Source: Tolypocladium sp. Sup5 PDA-1 | Lineage: Eukaryota; Ascomycota; Sordariomycetes; Hypocreales; Ophiocordycipitaceae | Length of the DNA: 64,000 bases | Reading direction: 5' to 3' | Assembly: GCA_000750105.3 (NCBI GenBank) | Contig: JPHH03000005.1 | Location: forward strand, 682,001 to 746,000 | Shown: positions 56,476 through 64,000 of the stretch, piece after piece | How positions within the stretch are numbered: position 1 is the first letter of the stretch | Layout: each line of letters begins with the position of its first letter | Program-made: the position numbers and the translations under genes | Notes under the pieces: generated by a model | What the model was told of the DNA's origin: nothing | Database searches by the model: none | The model's input: the letters and a program-made list of their open reading frames with translations, nothing else

Positions 56476-57195
56476 TCATAGAGGCTTCACGCCCCTCAAA
56501 GCCTCCCACTCCCTCTCCGTCATCCCAAATTCCACCTCATCATGCCACCCGCGATTAAACCAAATCGTCTCCCTCCGCCGCCCCTCGAGCACAAAGCCCA
56601 TGTCCTGATACAAATGCGTGCCCCGGGGATTAAACGACGCCGAGCAGATGGACACCGAGTGCAAGCCCGCGTGCTTAAACGCCCAGTCGAGCATCCAGTT
56701 GATCGCCTCCCTCCCGTAGCCCTTGTTCTGGTGTTGCTTGGTGAGACTGATGCCGATGGGGGCGCTGCGGTGGTGCGCTACGGAGGGGGAGATGCCGCCC
56801 CAGGCTAGACACATGACGCCGATTATTGTAGGCTTCTTTTCCTTTTCCTCGCCGTTTGTCTTCTCCTGTAGACTCAATTCACTCAGGTCGGCAACTTCTT
56901 CCCGCCGCCGTTGCTCCTCTTCGGGCAAAAGACACACAGCAACGCCCAGCAGCGCGTTGGCAACAGACTCGGCGTACGACTCAAAGTGCTTGACCGACTT
57001 GGGCTGCAGCATGGTCGGCGCGGCAAAGGCCTGTATGACGGGGTCCTGCTCGATCTGCGGAAGAAAGGCCTTGAAGTGCGCATCGGACGCGTCGGCGCGG
57101 ATGTACTGGAGGCGCGACGATGAATAGGCGTTGAGGATGTCGTCTGTAATGTGCTCCATTGCTTTGGGCGGAGGGCGAACTGAAGGGTTTGCCAT
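56476..57195 (-). CDS. GNAT-family N-acetyltransferase
   Basis: Intronless, 239 aa. Resembles the RimJ/RimL-type branch that acetylates amino groups using acetyl-CoA; the substrate is unknown. The acetyl-CoA loop is seen as TKQHQNKGYGREA (Q-x-x-G-x-G-like), followed by the helix INWMLDWAFKHAGL and strand HSVSICSASFN. The segment LYQDMGFVLEGRRRETIWFNRGWHDEVEFGM is the typical GNAT C-terminus (neighbour side chains, GF, then the reverse strand). An insert rich in E/K (EEEQRRREEVADLSELSL) interrupts the domain around residues 92-120. Confidence 0.85.
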   Translation of the reverse strand: MANPSVRPPPKAMEHITDDILNAYSSSRLQYIRADASDAHFKAFLPQIEQDPVIQAFAAPTMLQPKSVKHFESYAESVANALLGVAVCLLPEEEQRRREEVADLSELSLQEKTNGEEKEKKPTIIGVMCLAWGGISPSVAHHRSAPIGISLTKQHQNKGYGREAINWMLDWAFKHAGLHSVSICSASFNPRGTHLYQDMGFVLEGRRRETIWFNRGWHDEVEFGMTEREWEALRGVKPL

Positions 57196-58157
57196 GTCAA
57201 TGAATGTGTTGACTGTTGAATGAGTAAACGGCTGAAGGGGGTGTTTGTGAGTCGGGAGCTATTGTCGCCTGGACTATCACTGGATTCTCGTGCGATATTT
57301 ATAAGAGTGTCTTTGTAATAAAGTGCCTCTTCAATTGGTTGCGAGGATGTTGCCAAGCCATGGAGCTAAGCTGGCGATTTATCTATGCCGGTTGAGTCAC
57401 CGGAGACGTAGAGTGGACTAGACCCCATGTGGCTCCAGGTGGGGCCGGACGGTTGAAGAGGGCAAAGCAGAAACACGAATGCTACGGAGTACAAACCTAC
57501 GATAAATAAAAGCAGAAGCCGTATTGCTATCAAAGGAGGAAGCAATGAGCTTTGACGCTCTCTCGCGTAAAACTGTTCACGTTCTCTCAGGAAGCAGTTA
57601 GCCACATATTCTTTCTGCATCATAACTGCAGCCAAGACCAAGCGGCCTACCGGCGTACTGGGCTTCACTATCCGCGGAGTCGGTCAAGGGAAGATGTACG
57701 GGGTCGTATTCAGGTCCACCAGTGTGCCATCGTTAGCAGGGACTCGGATACACATGAAAGAATCGAATAGCAGCGCGTGCTAGCGCCGGTGGACTATAAT
57801 TTTCTCTACCGCAAACGAAGTTTCCATTTGAACGGATTGTCTAAATTCACTGTCTTAACACCATAGCATAGATACCTGGCCAGCTTTCAACACAATCATT
57901 TACTTGATACTTAGTTACGATCTCCGATCTATCACCAACGTGACACGACGCCCTGAACTTACTGCCAACATAAACCGCCGGTTTATTCCTTGGGAATCCT
58001 GTCACATTCAGAAATCTACGCATATATACGCCACTACCAGTAACATCTGCTGGAGTGTGCATTCCACTTTTGTTTGCCTCGTTTGGCAAATGCGACAAAT
58101 CCAAACCGTCACACTATGCTGCTATAGGCGAGAAAATACCCTATTTACTTCTGGTTA
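57196..58157. other. Intergenic region at the border of the catabolic cluster
   Basis: Nearly 1 kb of lower-GC DNA. An 85-codon minus frame (57847-58104) begins beyond the last exon of the dioxygenase gene; it is protein-like in places but matches nothing I recognise. A CTACGGAGTAC motif lies at 57482. Confidence 0.4.
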
Positions 58158-59447
58158 TTACTGGAGAAACGTCAGAGGCAGATCAGGTCCTATAAAGGGA
58201 GCTGTTAGTTAGGAATCCAGGTGCTTTCAGAGATATAATTCCATCTAGGGCCCTCCCGGTCAGACCGTAGTGAGTTAATACTTACCCCAGACGTGGAGAT
58301 TATCAAGCGACGCCTTGCATTTATTAGTCTGATGGCTAGAGTCGACAAGATCGCCGTCGACATAATGCTCAAGGATAAAATCTGATAAATCGAACCTATC
58401 CTCGAGCCTCTCGATTAGGATCATGAGTACAGCGCTGCAGAGACACCAAGACGACGTACCAGTAATCAAAAATTTGACTACCCATGATATGTCTGCCGAC
58501 ACCCCAGCAGTTCTCGTACCCCTTCTGACGAAGCCAGTAATGGCCTAGCAGCTGTGTATCGAAGTCGTACGTCTCGTACGAGGAGTGATGGACATGAGAC
58601 TTGGGACCTTCGAAGAAGAAGAAGCAGTGGTGGTCCACCAGCTCTGAACCCCGATCAAGGTGCAAGAAGGTAGTGATGTCGCGGCCGCTGTCATCATACA
58701 CCAGCTAACTCACTAGGTTAGACAGAGAGATTCGGAGTGTCGTGCTGTACTCACGTCACTGGGCGCGAAATTGAAGTGGGATGTGTAGAAACTGTAGCAT
58801 TTGGCGAAGTCGGTGACACACATGCCAAAGTGACCCAATTTATGCACTGGTGCCGGGCCTGCGCAATTGTGTCAACTTTGATTTGAGCCGCGGAGTGTTC
58901 TTCTTGTACCTTTCTTGAATCTCTGGAATTGGTTTCCTGGCCTCAACTTGATCCGGGGCTGGGATTCGCTCAGTCTTGCAGGCTTCACCGAGGGAAGGCA
59001 GACTCAGCTACTTACGAAGTTAAGCCGAAGCTGCAACAGGCCACTGTCTCCCGGCTCTGCCGGGGTTTGGCCGTGAACAAGATGAAATAGGAAGCCGTCA
59101 ACGGGATCGGTGAACGTGACACGGGAGCCACCACCCGGCTCGTCCACAAGTTCGTGAACGGAGGTGGCGTTTGGAAGCGTTTTCGCGGCGTGCTCCAAGT
59201 CTTCAGACGACTCAACAACGAATGCGGCACCTCCAAACTTATTCTCCGGGCCTTCCATTGCACAGTAGACGAAAGGCTCCGACCCTGTCCCACGATAGTA
59301 GGTTTTATCTCCGCTGCGCTTTACCTCCTGAAACCCGAAGTCTTCCAGGAACTGGCGGGCTTTTTCGATATGTTTGTGTGTATAATAGACATGGGCAATT
59401 CGCACCAGCCTGATCTTGCGCAGGCCAGAAGTAGTTGTGTCGACCAT
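58158..59447 (-). CDS. VOC-family (glyoxalase fold) ring-cleaving dioxygenase
   Basis: Six exons: 59447-59016, 58958-58910, 58858-58755, 58704-58460, 58395-58286 and 58189-58158; the product is 323 aa. Every junction keeps frame, and the small exons restore family motifs, which supports the model. Two VOC domains are visible. The first begins VRIAHVYYTHKHIEKA with H19. The second begins GPAPVHKLGHFGMCVTDF (H166/H170) and ends with FILEHYVDGD, whose glutamate completes the 2-His-1-Glu iron site of type I extradiol dioxygenases. The protein closes with VWGPDLPLTF. It is likely to open a catechol-type ring next to a hydroxyl group. The FAD monooxygenase gene is divergent from it 615 bp away, suggesting joint regulation. 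Confidence 0.85.
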
Positions 59448-60062
59448 GGCGGCGGTATTCCAATAGACGGGACTGGACGCGAAGAGAGTGGATAAGAATA
59501 AGTGCGAATTCCAGCGAACGAAAAGACGTCTGTGCCCTATTAATAAGGAAAAGAATTGTTAGGACTCATCGCTTTCCGTCATGTGAGGGAGTCCCGAGGG
59601 CCACTGGCCGTGCTCGGCTGCCGTAGGGAGGGAATAGTCTCTGGACGCCGGAGACGATGCACCGAAGTTGGTCCGGTCCCCCTTCCACCCCTCAAACGCC
59701 AGTTCCATTTCCTGCGCTGTTCTGAGATTGGTGATACACCGGCATTTCGTGGTTGGCTTGGTGGCTTGGTTCTGCCGAGAGTTTCTTGCTCTCTGCTAGG
59801 TCCCGACGGCATGTTCGTCGGCTTTAATGCGGCGACGGACGATCTTCGGGGCGTTTCCAATTCCCACCGTGGGAAGGCCAACCGCGTCGCAGGGCGTCAC
59901 TGCCAGTCTCGAATAGACAACGCTTCTTAACCAGGGTGATTCGCCCTTTGCTGCTCCGCGTGAAGGTCCGGACAGATCTTCATCTATATGTCCTGATAGA
60001 TTTCAATCTATACAGCGATTTTCTAGCAGCATTGGATCGTTCTCTTCATCAAAATTGTGACC
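59448..60062. promoter_or_regulatory. Shared divergent promoter, dioxygenase / FAD monooxygenase
   Basis: A 615-bp spacer between two start codons pointing away from each other. Functionally linked neighbours make a bidirectional inducible promoter likely. I cannot name the operator. Confidence 0.45.
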
Positions 60063-62313
60063 ATGAGTCCACCAGCCGTCAACGGACAAGACGATCATGA
60101 CCGCATTTCTAGCATTTCCAGCACCAACGGAACAACTGGCGCTTCTAGCAAGGGAAGCCAGGATCAACCGACTCTGGGGCCTGCGAGCGGCATACATGTG
60201 TCCGGCGCGAACATCGCTACTGTCAGAGGCGAGGGCTTCCAGAGTGAAGTAGATACCGAGTTCTTGATCATCGGCTGCGGACCAGCAGGGGCCTCGCTTG
60301 CATGCTTCCTGGCCTCATATGGTGCTTTGAACCCATCTCTTTGGCGGACGGGAACATTCGGCGGCTGACTTCACGGCGTTAGGCTTGAATGGCATCATGG
60401 TCGGGGCGGCCCCTGGCACAGCAAACACCCCGCGGGCGCACATCGCGAACATGGCAGCAATTGGTAAGAGATTCCGACGGTGAACGAGCGGTAGAGAACA
60501 TTGGTTATTGATTCTTGAGAACAGAGTGTCTGCGAGACATTGGCCTTGAGAAGGATATCCACGCTGTCTCTTCCAAGGGGCATTGCATGATTCACACGCG
60601 GTGGTGTCACAGTATGGCTGGCGAGGAATATGCGCGAATCCACTCGTGGGGCCACGATCCCCGGCGCAAGGTGAGAAAATTATACGCCCTCGAGCTCTTT
60701 GTTAGCACGTGCCAAACATTACCATTTGCTCAATTTTATGAAAACAGGGCGAGTATGAGCTTGCAAGTCCGTGCGAGCCTGTCGATATCCCCCAGACTTT
60801 GCTCGAGCCGATTCTCATCCGCCATGCCACGAACCACGGTTTCAAAGTTCGCTTCAACACCAGGCTCCTATCTTTTTCGGAAGACAAAGACACCAAAGTG
60901 ATCGTGGCGGTCATGCGCGACGACATATCCAACCTTGAGTTTGAGATCCGGACAAAATATCTCTTCGGCGCCGATGGCGCGCAAAGCCAAGTGGTAAGAC
61001 AACTTGACTTACCCCTGGATAGGAAGCCCGGGCAGGGTCTCGCTATCAACGTCCTAGTGAAGGCGGACCTGTCCCATCTCGTCGATTCGCGAAAGGGCAA
61101 CCTGCACTGGATCATGCAGCCGGACCGAGAACACCCCGACTTTGGCTGGATGGGCATCGTGCGGATGGTGAAACCTTGGGACGAATGGATGTTTATCCTG
61201 TTTCCGAACAGGGACGCCGATAAGAACATACAACCCACTACCGACGAGTACTTGAAACGAGTGAAAGAATTTATCGGAGACGAGACGCCAGCCGAGATAC
61301 TCAACGTGTCCAAGTGGTTCATCAACGAGATTGTGGCAGAGAACTATTCCATGGGAAATATGTGAGTGAACAATGCTTTTCACACCAATACCAGTGATCT
61401 TCTTACTTTGTCAACTGAAACCGTCGAGATGTGCTGACCAGATTGTCTTAATAGCTTCTGTCTAGGAGACGCCGTCCATCGCCATCCACCGTTGAACGGT
61501 CTCGGAAGCAACACCTGCATTCAGGATGCCTTTAACCTAGCATGGAAGATAGCTTTTGTCCATCAGGGCTTGGCGTCGCCAGCGCTGCTGTCGACTTATA
61601 GCCTGGAGCGACAGCCAGTGGGAAAGTCAATCATCACGAGGGCCAACCAGGCCTTCCGCGATCATTTCAATGTGTGGGATGCGCTTGGCACCCTGCCCAA
61701 AGATCTAGGCGAGAGGAAGCGCATCTTCGCAGAGCTTTCGGAGCCTACTGCCCAGGGAAAGAAGCGACGACAGGACTTCCAGCAAGCAATCCAAGGGACG
61801 GCCTCGGAGTTCCACGGCCTCGGTGTTGAGATGGGCCAGCACTACACTGGTCCCGGAATATACGATGTAGATGAACCTGCGCCTTTCCAGCTGGCCGGTC
61901 AGGCCGCAGAAAACCCCGTGCAATATCACCAGCCAAACACATACCCCGGTTCGCGGCTGCCGCATGTCTGGCTTAACAAGGCGGTGCCGACGACGCCAAC
62001 CTCGACCATTGACATTGCTGGCCACGGCCGTTTCGTTCTGCTCACGGGCATTGGTGGGGATGCATGGAAAGGAGCGGCAACCAAAGTAGCGGCGAAATAC
62101 GGGGTGCCGCTGGAGGTGCATTCTATCGGCTTCCGCCAGGACTGGGAGGACTCCTATTTCGAATGGTCACGGTTGCGAGGCGTCGAAGAGTCCGGTGCTG
62201 TGCTTGTCCGCCCAGATCGTTTCGTCGCGTGGAGGGCAAATGAGGTCTTGGCCAGCGAAGAAGAATGCGCAGCTAAACTTGGCGAGGTGATGAAGGCCAT
62301 CCTGGGCAAATGA
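60063..62313 (+). CDS. FAD-dependent aromatic monooxygenase (phenol hydroxylase/TfdB-like)
   Basis: Exons 60063-60321, 60383-60463, 60525-60670, 60748-61361 and 61455-62313 give 652 aa. The FAD fold opens with EFLIIGCGPAGASLACFLA. NTPRAHIANMAAIECLRDIG, just after it, belongs to the substrate-ring family signature. The second FAD motif GDAVHRHPPLNGLGSNTCI is split by the last intron. The C-terminal ~180 residues form the thioredoxin-like domain of phenol hydroxylases. It hydroxylates a phenolic ring with NADPH and oxygen, giving a diol. Its neighbours, a ring-cleaving dioxygenase and a fumarylacetoacetate-hydrolase-family enzyme, fit the next steps. The serine-rich first 65 residues are probably disordered. 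Substrate unknown. Confidence 0.9.
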
Positions 62314-62849
62314 GAACCCAACAGCGCTGTCGTGGATAGCTGGCTGGGAAAAGAGCGTGGAATGTTTTACTGTGAATTTGCTTCCTTTCACTTCCTTTCA
62401 CCTCCGTATGGATCTTGTGGTTGGCCCTCGTTGTCTTCACTTGTATTATTTTTTATCTCGGCTTGCACCCTCATTTTACACACTTGCATATTGATAGATC
62501 TGAGAAGGCAGTAGGCAGCTGACCATCCAAGTACGTTCGCATTCACTGCATATAGACACGATGTAGTGAGGTATTTTGGCGGGATCTGTCAGAGCAGATA
62601 CACATAGTGGCTGGAACCGAAGGTTGCACAAACGTCACCAATTTCAATACATAAAGATCTCGTTCCATTGTTTCCACTGCGGCTCTAACACAAAAGACAG
62701 TAGCGCTGCCCGCAGCACATTTCAGCGCGATAGAGTCTTGCTCTTTGTCAAATCTAAAGCCTGGTCTGAGAGGCCTGTCCGTCTGTAAAGTTCCTCAGGT
62801 ACACCTTTACTCAGTCGTAGCAGTCGCGCATACACACTATCCGGATATA
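62314..62849. other. Intergenic region
   Basis: Monooxygenase 3' UTR and non-coding DNA. No gene seen. Confidence 0.45.
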
Positions 62850-63125
62850 GTTGGTAAGGGGTCCTGGGTCACCACCTGCCGCACGTTCACAGTGCCAGAG
62901 TCCTTCAAGGTTCGCCCAAGGACCTTGTCACACTCGTCAGCTAATGTGTCCATCGTGCGGTTCAGCTTTCTGGCCAACTCCGGCGTTGTTGATGGCGTAG
63001 TCCAGTCGACCGAGCTCGGCGACGGTCATGTCGACAGCGTTAAGATGCCGTACCGAGCAAACTGCAAGGCAGTCGCCCGGCCTACGAGGGGCAAGCCCGC
63101 CCCAGTCATGAAAGCGACTGAGCAC
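62850..63125 (-). pseudogene. Short-chain dehydrogenase/reductase relic
   Basis: Three SDR fragments in different minus-strand frames. One has a cofactor-site-like MTGAG followed by GRATALQFARYGI (about 63110-63050). One has the signature ELGRLDYAINNAGVGQ (about 63020-62970). One has TLADECDKVLGRTLK beyond it. Roughly sixty residues between cofactor loop and NNAG are missing and the frames do not join, so this is a deleted, frameshifted gene. Its position between two catabolic genes suggests it was once part of the cluster, for instance as a diol dehydrogenase. Confidence 0.65.
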
Positions 63126-63707
63126 CTGTTAGCTTTGCTGCCGCTTACAATGCTGGTGTCTCGAACTGAGAAGCGACATATTGGCAATACTCGCAAGGAG
63201 ATTCCGCGGCCGATGGTCCGGCTGTTTGCTTCAGAATGTTCTAATATTGAACGTTGATGTGCTGCCTTTACTAACCAACTGTGTTTTTAGTGTACCATGG
63301 CGCGGCGTCGGCCCGTCGACTTACGGCGTTCGGGGCATTTTCGGCACCAACTCTCGGCGCAGTTGCCGTACCTCCTCTGTTTTTTGATTGGATGTGGAGC
63401 GCTATATCTACTAGCTACGGAGTACGTGATCATTCATCATTGCTCCGAACAGCTACTACGAGTAATTGCCCCGTGTTGATATGAGTCATGGATTGCACGT
63501 TACCCAACCGCAGGCCGAAATTGCCCCGCTGTGCAAGATCCATATTCGCCGGCTGTCTCTCTTGCTGCCTCGCGGATGACCAGCTGGTTCTATAAAAATA
63601 GGCCTTGAAAAATACCATATAAGCCATGAAATCCCGCCTGGGGCACTCATAACAAGGCCTGCCCTATCTGCTGCTTGGACCCAAGCCTTTGAAATAAAGA
63701 CATTACC
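63126..63707. other. Intergenic region upstream of the FAH-family gene
   Basis: No gene recognised. CTACGGAGTAC lies at 63415-63425. The right part presumably holds the promoter of the gene starting at 63708. Confidence 0.45.
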
Positions 63708-64000
63708 ATGTTGTCCAATTGGACGCATCTTGTGCGATTCTTGGCTGTTGAGGACGGCCGGTCCCATCTGGGACAGATCGATGCGAGAATATGGCCCGAC
63801 GTCGGTCTTGCCCTTGAGAAGGGGAGCAAAGTCACGGCAAATCTTGTGGAAGGCAGTGTATTCGAAGGTGTCGTCACCGACAGGGTCATGACGATTGCAC
63901 AGGTGAGCACCACGAACCGCGCAAAGGGCTGAACTCAAGGCGTCGCTTTTCATGCCTGAACAACACTGACTTCTATTTTTCAGCTTCTGTCGCCTTTGAG
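63708..64000 (+). CDS. Fumarylacetoacetate-hydrolase-family protein, 5' part (runs off the edge)
   Basis: Exon 1 (63708-63902, 65 codons) encodes WTHLVRFLAVEDGRSHLGQID and then GSVFEGVVTDRVMTIAQ, the usual N-terminal domain of fungal FAH-family hydrolases (fumarylacetoacetase, acylpyruvase and ring-cleavage-product hydrolases). An 81-bp intron with GTGAGC donor and TTTTTCAG acceptor leads into LLSPL at 63984-63998, the conserved continuation. The catalytic metal-binding domain lies beyond the window. In context it probably acts on the product of ring cleavage. Confidence 0.8.

Noticed and set aside
57847..58104. 85-codon minus-strand frame downstream of the dioxygenase
   Set aside because: Some protein-like stretches (VYVGSKFRASCHVGD), but no family, no clear start context and no supporting neighbours. 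Left uncalled.
1..64000. CRISPR arrays, bacterial operons or phage genes
   Set aside because: The DNA is fungal nuclear with spliced genes. The tandem repeats found are coding minisatellites or microsatellites, not spaced direct repeats.

Overview
The window is nuclear DNA of a filamentous ascomycete, most likely a Sordariomycete and probably Hypocreales. Genes carry short introns (mostly 50-90 bp) with GT-AG borders and GCTAAC/CTGAC-like branch sites. Nearly every recognisable protein is a standard Pezizomycotina family member. Exon joins below were worked out by hand from reading frame and splice sites; no transcript evidence was available.

Layout. (1) 1-10.5 kb: SPT6 (minus), a Nudix hydrolase and a Ste7-type MAP kinase kinase. 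(2) 10.5-15.8 kb: an AT-rich accessory patch with a 644-bp element bounded by hairpin-forming inverted repeats, a three-exon six-cysteine secreted-protein gene at 12390-12879, and decayed MFS-transporter and HAD-hydrolase fragments. (3) 15.8-38.2 kb: a conserved block with a BRE4/ArAE-like membrane protein, acyl-protein thioesterase, a Yippee-domain protein, a BTB protein with a 30-bp coding minisatellite, neutral trehalase, isocitrate lyase, SNF1 kinase, an uncharacterised fungal protein and DNA polymerase epsilon subunit B (DPB2). (4) 38.2-49.1 kb: a second accessory island between DPB2 and the dipeptidase DUG1. It holds a metalloprotease pseudogene with two in-frame TAG codons, a frameshifted secreted-protein gene, a secreted-protein gene cut short by a repeat, three copies of a degenerate repeat, and a divergent pair: a CHAT (caspase-like) STAND-NTPase of 1303 aa and a 297-aa protein resembling fungal gasdermins. 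(5) 49.1-57.2 kb: DUG1, MPE1, GET3 and a GNAT acetyltransferase. (6) 58.1-64 kb: a probable aromatic-ring catabolic cluster with a VOC/extradiol-type dioxygenase divergent from a TfdB-like FAD monooxygenase, an SDR relic, and the start of a fumarylacetoacetate-hydrolase-family gene running off the right edge.

The most notable system is the CHAT-NTPase/gasdermin-like pair (42.6-48.0 kb). It matches the published pattern in which fungal gasdermin genes sit beside subtilisin- or caspase-type protease genes, some of them NLR-like, that trigger regulated cell death and allorecognition. The catabolic genes at the right probably act in sequence: ring hydroxylation, ring cleavage, then hydrolysis of the cleavage product. 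Isocitrate lyase, SNF1 and trehalase are individually central to carbon metabolism, but I see no sign that they form a cluster.
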